Shown: positions 9,515 to 18,979 of the stretch, one piece after another
Layout of the letters: each line of letters starts with the position of its first letter
How positions within the stretch are numbered: the stretch's first letter is position 1
Source: Marinomonas sp. TW1
Lineage (GTDB): Bacteria > Pseudomonadota > Gammaproteobacteria > Pseudomonadales > Marinomonadaceae
Reading direction: 5' to 3'
NCBI RefSeq assembly: GCF_001625355.1
Contig: NZ_JSEE01000016.1
Span: forward strand, 26,332 to 90,331
DNA length: 64,000 nucleotides
Notes under the pieces: generated by a model
The model's input: the letters and a program-made list of their open reading frames with translations, nothing else
Databases searched by the model: none
What the model was told of the DNA's origin: nothing
Translations under genes and position numbers: made by a program

Positions 9515-10425
9515 GAGCTGTGTCCGGTATTGATCTGCTGCTCGTTGTCATAACGAAATTGATAGCCTTGTGGCAAAGGAAATGCGCCATGAATCATAGT
9601 ACCTAATTCAATAATGGCTTGCGGTGTTCTTGGCCCGAACCCCAATAAATATCCGCCATCGATACTGTATACAGCGTTATTTTTAACGGCCTCAGTGTAC
9701 TTGAAGTGGGCTAGTTTAGCGACCGCGTCTAATGTTGCATCAGGACGATTCATGACCACTATGACATCTGGGTTTAGCTCAAGAGCGGCCTCAGGGGAGA
9801 GCTTTACCCAACCCTTTTCGTTTTCTAGTGCATTGTTGCCACCTGCTGCCGTGATCGTAGTGTGGGCAGAAGTATGATTGCCAGCGGCAATGGGGGCACC
9901 ATTTTGTAATGTAAGTAGGAATAACACTTTTGGTTTGTGTTTTGACTGCTTATTAAGCTTGTCATTGGCATAGGCTAGTGCGTCGATGTCCAGTTGAATC
10001 TCACTAATTAAATTTTCTGCTTTATTCTCAACTTGTAATAGTTTACCTACTGTGCGGATTTTGCTTTTTATGGCGTCAATTGAATCATCTTCTTCAATGA
10101 TGACTGTGTTTAAGCCAACTGCACGAACTTGTTCTAATGCTTTACTTGGACCGGTATCGCTCTCGCCAATTAACAAGTCTGGTTGTAAGGAGAGTAAGCC
10201 TTCTACCGAAATGTTTCTTACATAGCCCAGTAATGGGTGTGTTTTATCGGCGGCTTGGTATGTGCTGGTGGAGTCAACCCCAACGATTTTATCTTGTTCT
10301 CCTAGTCGATATATGATTTCAGTTATCGAGCCTCCTGCGACGGCAATGCGTTCAGCAGCATGCAGGGGAGGCATTATTATCAAGGTTAGTAAGAAACCAG
10401 TAAGGTAAGAGGAGAAGCGCTTCAT
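9511..10425 (-). CDS. hmuT: Periplasmic hemin-binding protein HmuT
   Basis: A class III solute-binding protein of about 304 residues, related to BtuF/FhuD. From ATG 10425 the sequence opens MKRFSSYLTG and has a clean signal peptide ending near LHA|AE. An upstream in-frame TTG (10437) would add four residues and is less likely. The mature part shows VAGGSITEIIYRLGE, VGVDSTSTY, LLGYVRNISVEGLLSL and PDLLIGESDTGP, typical of HmuT. It presents haem to HmuUV. First gene of hmuTUV, with a Fur-box-like sequence just upstream. Confidence 0.93.
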   Translation of the reverse strand: MKRFSSYLTGFLLTLIIMPPLHAAERIAVAGGSITEIIYRLGEQDKIVGVDSTSTYQAADKTHPLLGYVRNISVEGLLSLQPDLLIGESDTGPSKALEQVRAVGLNTVIIEEDDSIDAIKSKIRTVGKLLQVENKAENLISEIQLDIDALAYANDKLNKQSKHKPKVLFLLTLQNGAPIAAGNHTSAHTTITAAGGNNALENEKGWVKLSPEAALELNPDVIVVMNRPDATLDAVAKLAHFKYTEAVKNNAVYSIDGGYLLGFGPRTPQAIIELGTMIHGAFPLPQGYQFRYDNEQQINTGHSS

Positions 10426-10440
10426 AGTATATCTCAAAGT

Positions 10441-10466
10441 AATTATTATGATGCAAATGATAATTA
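10441..10466 (-). promoter_or_regulatory. Fur-box-like operator of hmuTUV
   Basis: On the minus strand the sequence reads TAATTATCATTTGCATCATA followed by ATAATT, an AT-rich near-palindrome with several Fur hexamer matches. It sits within 45 bases of the hmuT start. Iron repression in parallel with the receptor operon is inferred. Confidence 0.6.
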
Positions 10467-10570
10467 CTTGTAAATGAAAGTCAATTCTATATTGCCTTTG
10501 GCTCTATTGTGGATTGAGTTTCTTGGTATCTTATTTAGAATGGGCGCACTCAACTAAAAGGATAAAATGA

Positions 10571-11470
10571 ATGAGACATCAATATCATCCATTAGGTTTT
10601 GAGGGATCTCGCATTGCTCAAGGTTTTTGGCGTTTACAAGAATGGGGCTGGTCTGCACAAGACACATTGGCTTTTGTTGAACAATGTTTGGCGCTTGGCG
10701 TGACCACATTTGATCATGCGGACATTTATGGTGACTATCAGTGTGAAGGCTTATTTGGTGAGGCGTTAAAGCGTAAACCAGAGCTTCGTGACAAGATGGA
10801 AATAGTCACTAAATGCAGTATTTTATTGCCTTCCGAGCAACGTCCAGAGATAAACGTGCATCGTTACGACTATCGTAGTGAGCATATTTTGGCGAGTGTG
10901 GACCGTTCGTTGGAGAATCTGCAATGCGAATACATTGATACTTTGCTGTTGCATCGCCCCAGCCCTTTAATGGATGCGGATGAAGTGGCACAAGCATTTG
11001 ATCATTTGTTTACTTTGGGTAAGGTGAAACATTTTGGAGTATCAAATTTCACACCGCATCAGTTTGACTTGCTTCAATCTCGTACAGATGCCCCATTAAT
11101 TGTTAATCAGGTTGAATTATCGCCATTGGCATTGCAACATTTTCAGGATGGTACTTTGGAGCATATGCAGCAGCATGCTGTAACACCAATGGCTTGGTCG
11201 CCTTTTGCTGGTGGTGATTTGTTTAGTGGGCAAACAGAGCGAGCCCAGCGAGTGCGCAATTTGCTTCATGAACTGGCAGACAATATGGGCGCTTCAGTGG
11301 ACCAGATTGTTGTGGCTTGGCTGTTAAGGCATCCAGCAGGCATCTGTCCTGTGATGGGATCCGGTAAGATTGACCGTTTACAAAGTGCGGTTGAGGCTTG
11401 TCAAATTCGTTTAAGTGATGATGATTGGTTTCGGGTTCTCATCACGTCACAAGGTCATGATGTGCCATAA
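10571..11470 (+). CDS. Aldo/keto reductase (YdhF-like)
   Basis: A 299-residue NADPH-dependent aldo/keto reductase resembling E. coli YdhF. The catalytic tetrad is visible: D and Y in FDHADIYGDY (about residues 50-57), K in VTKCS and H in LLLHRPSP. The cofactor-binding tail includes PVMGSGKIDRL. The physiological carbonyl substrate is unknown. It is transcribed away from hmuT, stands alone and ends at its own terminator, so it is probably unrelated to haem use. Confidence 0.88.
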   Translation: MRHQYHPLGFEGSRIAQGFWRLQEWGWSAQDTLAFVEQCLALGVTTFDHADIYGDYQCEGLFGEALKRKPELRDKMEIVTKCSILLPSEQRPEINVHRYDYRSEHILASVDRSLENLQCEYIDTLLLHRPSPLMDADEVAQAFDHLFTLGKVKHFGVSNFTPHQFDLLQSRTDAPLIVNQVELSPLALQHFQDGTLEHMQQHAVTPMAWSPFAGGDLFSGQTERAQRVRNLLHELADNMGASVDQIVVAWLLRHPAGICPVMGSGKIDRLQSAVEACQIRLSDDDWFRVLITSQGHDVP

Positions 11471-11491
11471 AAGCAAGTATTTAGATGTCTT

Positions 11492-11518
11492 AAAAACCGC
11501 CTAGAGCGGTTTTTTTTG
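11492..11518 (+). terminator. Terminator of the aldo/keto reductase gene
   Basis: AAAAACCGC (11492-11500), loop CTAGA, GCGGTTTTTT from 11506, then further T residues: a compact GC stem with a strong T-run. Confidence 0.88.
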
Positions 11519-11637
11519 TATCTAGTGTTGCCCTTTGTTTTGCTAGGTAGAGAAAGCGTAGCGTTTCGTAATTGTCTAGAGGAAAGCGATCTTGGTTTAT
11601 TTATACTGCTGAGTAATTTGAATTTACGAGGTAGGGT

Positions 11638-12153
11638 ATGACTAAATCCAGTGTTCTAGCGTGCATCACTTACATTTTGTCTGCGGTCATAGGCATGACA
11701 GCGACAGCGGCCAGTTTACCTGAGCCAACAGGCAAGGTGATCTTAACGGTTTCTGGCCAAATTACTCACACTAATACCGACCATAATACGGCCGAATTTG
11801 ATCGTGACATGTTGTTGTCGTTGGGAGCCTTTGATTTAGAAACGGTTACCCCTTGGACGGAAGGATCTGATTTGTATCAAGGTCCGATGTTGAGCTCTGT
11901 CTTACAAGCTGTTGGCGCAATGGGAGTTAGCTTAAAAGTGTCCGCTCTGAATGATTACAGTGCGAAGATGCCGATTTCTGATGCGTTTGATTTTGACGTT
12001 CTGTTGGCTATGGATATGAATGGTAAGCCGATGTCGATTCGTGATAAAGGGCCATTGTTTGTTCTTTATCCTTTCAGTGACATGCCTGAGCTTAATAATG
12101 AAGTAATACACAATCGCTCAGTTTGGCAGATTAAAGCGATGCTGGTTGAGTAA
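11638..12153 (+). CDS. Periplasmic molybdopterin-oxidoreductase-like protein
   Basis: A 171-residue exported protein with a signal peptide (about 1-25, ending ATAASLP). The mature part resembles the small sulfite-oxidase/YedY-type fold annotated as molybdopterin-dependent oxidoreductase: [31 protein letters not shown], a [10 protein letters not shown] core and a RSVWQIKAM end. No conserved molybdenum-ligating cysteine is visible in the mature part, so a redox role is doubtful and a ligand-sensing role is plausible. It overlaps the histidine-kinase gene that follows, suggesting it feeds the kinase's periplasmic domain. Confidence 0.6.
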   Translation: MTKSSVLACITYILSAVIGMTATAASLPEPTGKVILTVSGQITHTNTDHNTAEFDRDMLLSLGAFDLETVTPWTEGSDLYQGPMLSSVLQAVGAMGVSLKVSALNDYSAKMPISDAFDFDVLLAMDMNGKPMSIRDKGPLFVLYPFSDMPELNNEVIHNRSVWQIKAMLVE

Positions 12154-14575
12154 TCGATTGATGAGGCCCATGTTGTTTCTGAGACCGCTGCGCTCTGTTG
12201 CGGAAAAACGCTCATCCATCTATCTATTGGTGAGTGCTGCGTTCATTTTTCTAGCCGTCACGGCAGGCATCTTTTTTGAGTTAGTCGAGCGTCAGAAAGT
12301 CATCATGTCGGCTGTCGAGGAAGATGCTTTGTGGGCATCTTATCAACTGGATAGAGAAGCATTAAAACTCAGAAATGCTTTAAAATTACTGGAAGATCAA
12401 CCAGACGAAGAGCGTCTTCAAGAAGCGAAAGATCGCTTTGATATTCTCTACAGTCGTTTAAATATTGTTAAGTTTGGCCAACTTAAGCAAGTGTTCCAAC
12501 GATTGCCGAATGCCGATCAGGTGACCGAAGTTATCTCCAATAAATTAACGTATCTCGATTCATTATTGTTTGTTGATGGCGAACAGGTTGATGTAGAAAG
12601 AGCGCTTAAGGAAAGTAATAACATTTTAAAAGCTACTGAATCCATCGTCTTAGATACGCTTACGTTAAGATCGGCTGAAAAAGTGGAGCGAAGAGCCGTA
12701 TCTTATGATTTGTTTATCAAATTGGCCAGTTTGATTTTTGTATTGGCCATTACGGTGATGTTCATCATCTATATGTTGTTCAGACAATTGCGCATTGCAA
12801 CCGAATCCTACCAAAAATCCATAGAGCTTACCGATGAATTAGAGCAGGCTGTTCAATCAGCGGAAAAGGCTCTTAAGGTGAAATCAGAGTTCATGGCGAC
12901 CATGAGTCATGAAATTCGTACGCCAATGAATGCCATTATTGGTTTTAGTCATCTACTCTTAGATGAGGCATTAGAGAATAAGGTTCATGATAGGGTGAAA
13001 AAAATCCAAACCTCGGCCGATGCTCTGTTACATATTATTAATGGCATATTGGAGTTTTCAAAACTGGAATCAGATGGCGTTGAGTTGGAAGAGGCAGAGT
13101 TTCGTCTAGACCAAGTGTTGGAATACGTTTTTCAGGTCAATGCCGAGATGGCCTGTAAGAAGAATCTTCATTTTAGTGTTAGCCGTGATTTTGAGTTATC
13201 TAATCATTTGATTGGTGATCAAACGCGGCTTCAGCAAATCATGATTAATTTGCTAAGTAACGCCATTAAATTTACCCAAGAAGGGCGAGTTGATTTGCGA
13301 GTAGGCTTGGCTGACACAGGTCAACTGCTTATCGAAGTACAAGATACCGGTGTTGGAATCGGTAATAACATGGATGTGTTCGAGCCCTTCAAACAAGCGG
13401 ATAGTAGTACGACGCGTTTGTTTGGTGGTACTGGATTAGGGTTGAGTATTACTCGCCAGTTAGTGGACTTATTTGGTGGTGAATTGTCCTATGTTAGCGC
13501 TGCAGGGGCTGGTGCCTTGTTCAAAGTCGTTATGCCATATCGACCTGTGGATTTAAAAGGCCAGCAAAACACCAAATTGGTTTTGTTAAAAGAAGACGCG
13601 TATCTAGTGGACTTTCTTTATGAAAGCGGCATGGAAAATATTGTTTTGATGGATGCAACCGAGGTCGTTGGGCATTTTTCCAGTCAGTCAAAAGACTTAA
13701 GTGTTAATGCCATTTTAGTGAGTTATGACTACTTCTCTCGATCTAAGCAACAAAACCCTAGTTTGTACCGTATGTTGAAAAATCAGGCGGCCATATATTG
13801 CAAACAAGATATGTCTCAACATACTGAATCGTGTTCGGTTTTGGTGACGCCAAAACAGGTTGAAGAACTAAAAAACAAGAACAGGGTTTTGTTGTTTGCT
13901 GATGATTGCGATGACGCATCAGGAAAAGGTGAGTCACTAGAAGCTCACTTTATGAAGAATAAACGCATTTTATTGGCGGAAGATAATGTTGTGAATGCCA
14001 ATATTGTAAAGGCCATTTACAACAAAATGGGGATAGCACTGGATTGGGCTGAAAATGGCGAGCAAGCCTATGCTAAAGCCATAGAAACTCCTTATGATTT
14101 AATTTTAATGGATATACGGATGCCTATTATGGACGGCTATCAAGCCACTCAGCTAATTCGAGATAAATTAGGAGATCAAGCTCCCATTATTTTGTGTTTA
14201 ACTGCGGATGTGGTGAATGTCGATGGTGCCGAAAAGGTAGATACGTTATTTGATGATGTTATGTATAAACCGCTTGATCATCATATGTTAATTAAGAAAA
14301 CCATAACCTTGCTTACGGCAAAAGAAGCGATGCGCCATGTGCAGGCAGTCATACCCAATGACCAACAAGAAAGGTTGGCTGAAATCGAAGTTATAGAACA
14401 ACTCTTAATAGTCGGTGATGTGTCCTCTGAGGAAAAAGTGAAGGGGCTGTTACTCTGGTTGACGGACAAGGATCAACGGGAAATCCTTCAACAGGTATTG
14501 GCCTACATCAAGGATTATGACTTCCAAGATGCCATTAGGGTTTTGCAAGAGTTGAAAAGGTTATATTTATCATGA
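12146..14575 (+). CDS. Membrane hybrid histidine kinase
   Basis: An 809-residue sensor kinase. Transmembrane segments lie at about 25-45 and 190-212, flanking a helical periplasmic domain of about 145 residues. The HisKA domain has [10 protein letters not shown] (phospho-acceptor H255), and the ATPase domain has LLSNAIKFT and GGTGLGLSI. Residues about 460-590 look like a receiver without its aspartate, and a true receiver follows with LLAEDN and [13 protein letters not shown] (D656). No HPt domain is visible. The frame opens with TTG 12146 overlapping the previous gene by eight bases; ATG 12161 is an equally possible start. The next gene, an HD-GYP regulator, overlaps by four bases and is the likely output. 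Confidence 0.9.
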   Translation: MSNRLMRPMLFLRPLRSVAEKRSSIYLLVSAAFIFLAVTAGIFFELVERQKVIMSAVEEDALWASYQLDREALKLRNALKLLEDQPDEERLQEAKDRFDILYSRLNIVKFGQLKQVFQRLPNADQVTEVISNKLTYLDSLLFVDGEQVDVERALKESNNILKATESIVLDTLTLRSAEKVERRAVSYDLFIKLASLIFVLAITVMFIIYMLFRQLRIATESYQKSIELTDELEQAVQSAEKALKVKSEFMATMSHEIRTPMNAIIGFSHLLLDEALENKVHDRVKKIQTSADALLHIINGILEFSKLESDGVELEEAEFRLDQVLEYVFQVNAEMACKKNLHFSVSRDFELSNHLIGDQTRLQQIMINLLSNAIKFTQEGRVDLRVGLADTGQLLIEVQDTGVGIGNNMDVFEPFKQADSSTTRLFGGTGLGLSITRQLVDLFGGELSYVSAAGAGALFKVVMPYRPVDLKGQQNTKLVLLKEDAYLVDFLYESGMENIVLMDATEVVGHFSSQSKDLSVNAILVSYDYFSRSKQQNPSLYRMLKNQAAIYCKQDMSQHTESCSVLVTPKQVEELKNKNRVLLFADDCDDASGKGESLEAHFMKNKRILLAEDNVVNANIVKAIYNKMGIALDWAENGEQAYAKAIETPYDLILMDIRMPIMDGYQATQLIRDKLGDQAPIILCLTADVVNVDGAEKVDTLFDDVMYKPLDHHMLIKKTITLLTAKEAMRHVQAVIPNDQQERLAEIEVIEQLLIVGDVSSEEKVKGLLLWLTDKDQREILQQVLAYIKDYDFQDAIRVLQELKRLYLS

Positions 14576-15663
14576 GTTTACACGGACAAAAGCCAATGAA
14601 TATGATGACGAATAACATTAATACCTTCACAGATAAGAAAAAAGTGTTGATCGTAGATGATGTGCCAAGAAATATTGATTTGCTCAAAGACATACTGGCT
14701 GAACATTATCAGGTTCAGGTAGCGAAAAGTGGGGAAGTGGCGTTAAATATTATTGCGACCAGTGCGCCAGATATTGTCTTATTGGATGTCATGATGCCTG
14801 GGATGAGCGGTTTTGAAGTATGTGAAAGGTTAAAAAGCCAAGAGCAGACGGCTGACATTCCGGTGATATTCTTAACGGCTGCAACCGATATGCAAAATGA
14901 AATAGAAGGCTTCAGGGTTGGGGCCGTTGATTTTATTACCAAGCCAATTTCACCCATGACGACTTTGTCTAGAGTGTCAACTCACTTGAAACTATCGGAA
15001 AATGATAAGCAAAATAAAGCCATTATTGCCGCCCGTACTCAGCAATTAGACGATGCCCTTGAATCAGCGGTAACCATGCTGGGTGAAGTGGGACATTTAA
15101 ATGATTCTGATACTGGTATTCACATGTGGCGCATGGCCGATTACAGCGCTGCGTTAGCAAGAGCAGCAGGCTGGAAGGAAGAGCAGGTTGAGCTATTACG
15201 CTTAGCGGCTCCCATGCACGATACCGGTAAAGTTGCGATTCCTCACTCTATTTTAAAATCGCCTAATAAGCTAACGGATGAAGAAATGGACATCATGAAG
15301 TCTCATACGGTGGCGGGTTATAATATTCTAAGTAAAAGCAATGCCCCATTATTTCAATTGGCCGCGCAGGCCGCACTTGGGCATCATGAGAAATGGGATG
15401 GATCTGGTTACCCCTATGGTTTGGCTGAGGAAGCCATACCTCAATCGGCTCGAATTGTGGGCATGGCCGATGTCTTTGATGCGCTTACTATGGAGCGTTC
15501 TTATAAAAAGAGTTGGACGATTGAAGAGGCATTGGCACATATCGAGACTTCTTCGGGATCTCACTTTGATCCAGAATTAGTACGTTTGTTTTTATCCATT
15601 GAAGATGAACTGATTAGTATCCAGCAAAAATGGCATTTACGAGAAGTAGAGCAGGCAAAGTAA
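14572..15663 (+). CDS. HD-GYP response regulator (c-di-GMP phosphodiesterase)
   Basis: A 363-residue two-domain regulator. The N-terminal receiver carries [11 protein letters not shown] and [11 protein letters not shown] with phospho-acceptor D72. The C-terminal HD-GYP domain has [10 protein letters not shown] (H216, D217), the [11 protein letters not shown] motif (about 271-281) and [13 protein letters not shown], so the metal site and GYP loop appear intact. Such proteins hydrolyse c-di-GMP. The start overlaps the kinase stop (ATGA). The three genes 11638-15663 form one signalling operon that probably lowers c-di-GMP in response to a periplasmic cue. Confidence 0.93.
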   Translation: MSLHGQKPMNMMTNNINTFTDKKKVLIVDDVPRNIDLLKDILAEHYQVQVAKSGEVALNIIATSAPDIVLLDVMMPGMSGFEVCERLKSQEQTADIPVIFLTAATDMQNEIEGFRVGAVDFITKPISPMTTLSRVSTHLKLSENDKQNKAIIAARTQQLDDALESAVTMLGEVGHLNDSDTGIHMWRMADYSAALARAAGWKEEQVELLRLAAPMHDTGKVAIPHSILKSPNKLTDEEMDIMKSHTVAGYNILSKSNAPLFQLAAQAALGHHEKWDGSGYPYGLAEEAIPQSARIVGMADVFDALTMERSYKKSWTIEEALAHIETSSGSHFDPELVRLFLSIEDELISIQQKWHLREVEQAK

Positions 15664-15684
15664 GGCTTTTAAAATAAAGCCTTA
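15661..15684 (+). terminator. Weak hairpin after HD-GYP gene
   Basis: TAAGGCTTT (15661-15669) pairs with AAAGCCTTA (15676-15684). It lies between convergent genes but lacks a long T-run, so it is a weak terminator candidate. Confidence 0.35.
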
Positions 15685-15720
15685 CTTCATCGACTAAAAG
15701 GTCATGACAAGGTCGACCAT

Positions 15721-16230
15721 TTAGGCAATTGCACAGCACTTTTTGTACTTTTTACCTGATCCACATGAACATGGGTCATTACGACCTATCTTCATTTCAT
15801 CGGATTTGATCAAAGGCGTGTTCTTTTCTACCTCATGCTCACCAGATAGGTAAAACCATTGACCTTTTACTTTTTTGAACAGAGAGCGTTCACTAAGGCG
15901 TCCTATGTGCTTCCCTTCTTTGAAATGAGCAGAAAAAGATACCATGCCGGTTTTGTCTTTTTCTAAACCCTCTTCGGTATCGTTGATTTCGAGTTTAATC
16001 CATTGGGTGTTTTGATTGCTTTCTTCTATGTCATTGGCGTTTTGTTTTGGGTCTTCTTTGAGTTTTTGAGTAGTCGCAATGTACTCAAAATCACCAATCG
16101 CGAATGCGGTATACCGTGAACGCATTAAAATTTCCGCTGTTGGCGCGGTACCTGGGTTGTTATGGTACATACCACAGCACATTTCGTAGGGATTGCCCGT
16201 TCCACATGGACAATTCACTGGGATTGGCAT
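15721..16230 (-). CDS. YchJ-family SEC-C motif protein
   Basis: A 169-residue protein of the UPF0225/YchJ family. Zinc-binding SEC-C motifs flank the protein: [13 protein letters not shown] at the N-terminus and [15 protein letters not shown] at the C-terminus. Between them is an NTF2-like domain with the family signature [18 protein letters not shown]. The biochemical role of the family is not established; SEC-C motifs are also found at the end of SecA and bind zinc. It is convergent with the HD-GYP operon and divergent from sbcB. Confidence 0.88.
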   Translation of the reverse strand: MPIPVNCPCGTGNPYEMCCGMYHNNPGTAPTAEILMRSRYTAFAIGDFEYIATTQKLKEDPKQNANDIEESNQNTQWIKLEINDTEEGLEKDKTGMVSFSAHFKEGKHIGRLSERSLFKKVKGQWFYLSGEHEVEKNTPLIKSDEMKIGRNDPCSCGSGKKYKKCCAIA

Positions 16231-16310
16231 AGAACAACTCCTCTCATCGCCAAAAACACTTTAAGATGCGTATAATACGGTTTTTCTTTAACGGCTAACA
16301 GGAATTATTT

Positions 16311-17765
16311 GTGACTGCAGCGGGCCCAACGTCATTTTTTTGGTTTGATTTTGAAACAACAGGGACGGACCCAGCGAGAGATCGTCCTATGCAATTTGCC
16401 GGCATTAGAACCGATCTCAATTTTAACCCTATCGGTGAACCTGTTATGTTTTACTGCCGTCTGGCAGAAGACACATTGCCTCAGCCAGAAGCCTGTTTGT
16501 TGACTGGCATTAGTCCGCAGGATGCGAACCGAGAGGGTTTGTGTGAAGCGGAATTCATGCAAGCCGTGGAAGCTGAACTCTCCCTTCCTGGTACCTGTGC
16601 ACTCGGTTATAACACCATACGATTTGATGATGAAGTGGTGCGTCACGGGTTTTATCGTAACTTTATCGACCCATATGCCCGTGAATGGCAAAATAATTGT
16701 TCTCGTTGGGACATGATTGATCTGGTTCGTATGACGTACGCCATGCGCCCAGATGGTATTGTTTGGCCAAAGAAAGAAGATGGCCAAGTATCCATGAAGT
16801 TAGAGGACCTGACTAAGGCAAACAACATTGCTCATGAGCAAGCGCACGATGCCTTGTCAGATGTGTATGGCACCATTGAAATAGCAAAATTGATTCAAGA
16901 TAAACAACCTAAATTATTTGCTTACTATTTTAAAATGCGCCAAAAACATGAATTGCAGCAATTCATTGACCCTGTTCGTATGAAACCATTTCTACACATT
17001 TCTGGCATGTTTGGACAGGCACGACATTATGCAGCGTTTGTGGTGCCTATTGCGCCTCATCCAACCAATAAAAATGGCGTGATTGTGTGGGATTTAATGG
17101 CAGATGCTCAACCTCTTTTAGAGTTAAGTGTGGAGGAGATTCGCCATCGTGTTTTTACCCGACAAGATGAGCTTGGCGAGGTGTCTCGTTTGCCTTTAAA
17201 AGTGATTCATTATAATCGTGCGCCAGCGGTGGCACCTGCTACCTTCTTAAAAGACGAACAGGTTGTGACCCGGCTTGGTCTAGAGGGTGATAAATGCCGT
17301 CACAATCTTGCCATGATAAAACAGCATACTGATTTGGCGGCGAAGCTAAGCGATGTGTTTATCCAAGAAGAGCGTAAGATTGATAAAGATCCAGATTTAA
17401 TGTTGTATTCAGGTGGTTTCTTTTCTCGAGAAGATAAAACCAGAATGGAGACCATTCGATCAACACCAGCAGCGCATTTAGCGGAATTGAGTTTGTCCTT
17501 TGATGATCGACGTTTACCTGAAATGTTGACGCGTTACATTGGCCGTAACTATCCGGAGCAATTAACTGAACAACAACGACAGGAATGGGAAGAGTATCGT
17601 CAAATTCGCTTGTTAGAGGCGGATGGTGGTGGCTCTATTACCATGGCGCAATATTTTGATCGTCTAAATGCCATCGCCCAAACACCCGATTTGTCGAGTC
17701 AGCAACAAATCATGCTGCAGGATTTAGCAGACTATGCGCAAAGTATTTACCCAATGGATATGTAA
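16311..17765 (+). CDS. sbcB: Exodeoxyribonuclease I
   Basis: A 484-residue DEDDh exonuclease that degrades single-stranded DNA 3' to 5' in recombination and mismatch repair. ExoI motif FWFDFETTGTDPARDRPMQF holds the first catalytic acids; HEQAHDALSDVYGT holds the third motif with its histidine and aspartate. The ExoI-specific central and C-terminal domains follow (RMKPFLHISGMF and others), and the length matches E. coli ExoI. The start is GTG at 16311, preceded by CAGGAA. It is followed ten bases later by a permease gene, probably co-transcribed. Confidence 0.96.
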   Translation: MTAAGPTSFFWFDFETTGTDPARDRPMQFAGIRTDLNFNPIGEPVMFYCRLAEDTLPQPEACLLTGISPQDANREGLCEAEFMQAVEAELSLPGTCALGYNTIRFDDEVVRHGFYRNFIDPYAREWQNNCSRWDMIDLVRMTYAMRPDGIVWPKKEDGQVSMKLEDLTKANNIAHEQAHDALSDVYGTIEIAKLIQDKQPKLFAYYFKMRQKHELQQFIDPVRMKPFLHISGMFGQARHYAAFVVPIAPHPTNKNGVIVWDLMADAQPLLELSVEEIRHRVFTRQDELGEVSRLPLKVIHYNRAPAVAPATFLKDEQVVTRLGLEGDKCRHNLAMIKQHTDLAAKLSDVFIQEERKIDKDPDLMLYSGGFFSREDKTRMETIRSTPAAHLAELSLSFDDRRLPEMLTRYIGRNYPEQLTEQQRQEWEEYRQIRLLEADGGGSITMAQYFDRLNAIAQTPDLSSQQQIMLQDLADYAQSIYPMDM

Positions 17766-17774
17766 GGCAAAAAC

Positions 17775-18815
17775 ATGAGTGAACAGCATAAAGGTATTCA
17801 GTGGTTAGTCGGCTTTGCGGCGTTTATCATTATTATCGCGGGGTTAAAAGCCGCCTCACAAATTGTCGTGCCTTTTATGTTGTCAGTGTTTATTGCCATC
17901 ATTTGTGCACCCGCTATGTCGAGTTTACGACAACGTAAAGTGCCCACTTGGCTATCCATTGTGCTGGTGGTTTTCTTGATTTTGATAGGGATAGGTTCCA
18001 TTGCTTTATTAGTTGGAGCATCACTTGATAGTTTTTCCAGTCAGCTGCCCAATTATAAGCAGCGTTTTGCTGAAGAAATGTCAGGCGTCATTCAATTGTT
18101 GAATAACGTTGGCATTCAAGTGTCTTATGATCAGGTAAAAGGTTACATCGACCCATCTTCTTTGATGCAAATGGTTGCCAATGCGTTGCGCGGTTTAGGT
18201 AGTGCCTTAACCAACCTGGTTTTGGTGGTGATGATCGTGATCTTCATTTTATTTGAAGCGGTTGAATTGCCACATAAATTATCTCGTGCATTAAACGATG
18301 CATCAGAGTCGATGGGGCGGTTCGAAACCTTTATTAATTCGGTTAACCGATATTTAGTGATTAAAACCTTGGTGAGTATTTTAACGGGGGCGTTAATTAC
18401 CACTTGGTTGTGGGTATTGGGGATAGACTTTCCAATCTTATGGGGGGTCTGTGCTTTTTTACTTAATTTTGTGCCGAATATCGGTTCTATTATTGCCGCT
18501 ATTCCCGCTGTTTTATTGGCGTTTGTTCAGTTGGGTAGTCTCTCGGCCGGTCTGACGGCGCTTGGCTTTGTGGTTGTGAATCTGATTGTTGGGAATATCA
18601 TTGAGCCAAGGTATATGGGTAAAGGACTAGGCTTGTCGACCTTAGTGGTTTTCTTATCTTTACTCTTATGGGGTTGGGTTTTTGGTCCGGTAGGTATGCT
18701 TTTATCCATTCCATTGACTATTATTGTAAAACTGGCATTTGAGGCGAACCCTAAGATGCGTTGGTTGGCCATCATGCTGGATTCTGACAAAGGGATGTCA
18801 GAGGTAGAAAAATAA
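17775..18815 (+). CDS. AI-2E family (PerM/TqsA-like) membrane transporter
   Basis: A 346-residue integral membrane protein with paired hydrophobic segments at both ends and a central soluble stretch (about residues 75-140). The family hallmark region is near residues 230-250 (LNFVPNIGSIIAAIPAVLLAF), followed by IIEPRYMGKGLGLSTLVVF. The AI-2E family includes TqsA (autoinducer-2 export) and sodium/proton antiporters, so substrate cannot be assigned. It lies immediately downstream of sbcB. Confidence 0.88.
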   Translation: MSEQHKGIQWLVGFAAFIIIIAGLKAASQIVVPFMLSVFIAIICAPAMSSLRQRKVPTWLSIVLVVFLILIGIGSIALLVGASLDSFSSQLPNYKQRFAEEMSGVIQLLNNVGIQVSYDQVKGYIDPSSLMQMVANALRGLGSALTNLVLVVMIVIFILFEAVELPHKLSRALNDASESMGRFETFINSVNRYLVIKTLVSILTGALITTWLWVLGIDFPILWGVCAFLLNFVPNIGSIIAAIPAVLLAFVQLGSLSAGLTALGFVVVNLIVGNIIEPRYMGKGLGLSTLVVFLSLLLWGWVFGPVGMLLSIPLTIIVKLAFEANPKMRWLAIMLDSDKGMSEVEK

Positions 18816-18872
18816 AATCAAAAGACTGGTATATTATTTCAAATCTTGCTAGCGCATTTTAGATTAATTGTA

Positions 18873-18979
18873 TATAATACCGCACTTAGATTTTCCTCTA
18901 GAGAAATCCCTGAGAAGTTTCGTTGAGGCATGTAAATTGTTACAGGCCTTACTCCCACCAAAAAAAGGTACACATTTAC
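18873..18979 (+). promoter_or_regulatory. deaD promoter and long leader
   Basis: A TATAAT hexamer (18873-18878) inside GTATATAATAC lies about 100 bases ahead of the deaD start; no good -35 box is seen at normal spacing. The resulting leader of roughly 95 bases recalls the long untranslated leaders of cold-induced helicase genes, but cold control is only inferred. Confidence 0.4.

Noticed and set aside
18923..18979. N-terminal extension of DeaD from TTG 18923
   Set aside because: Extra residues are unlike the family; ATG 18980 gives the standard start.
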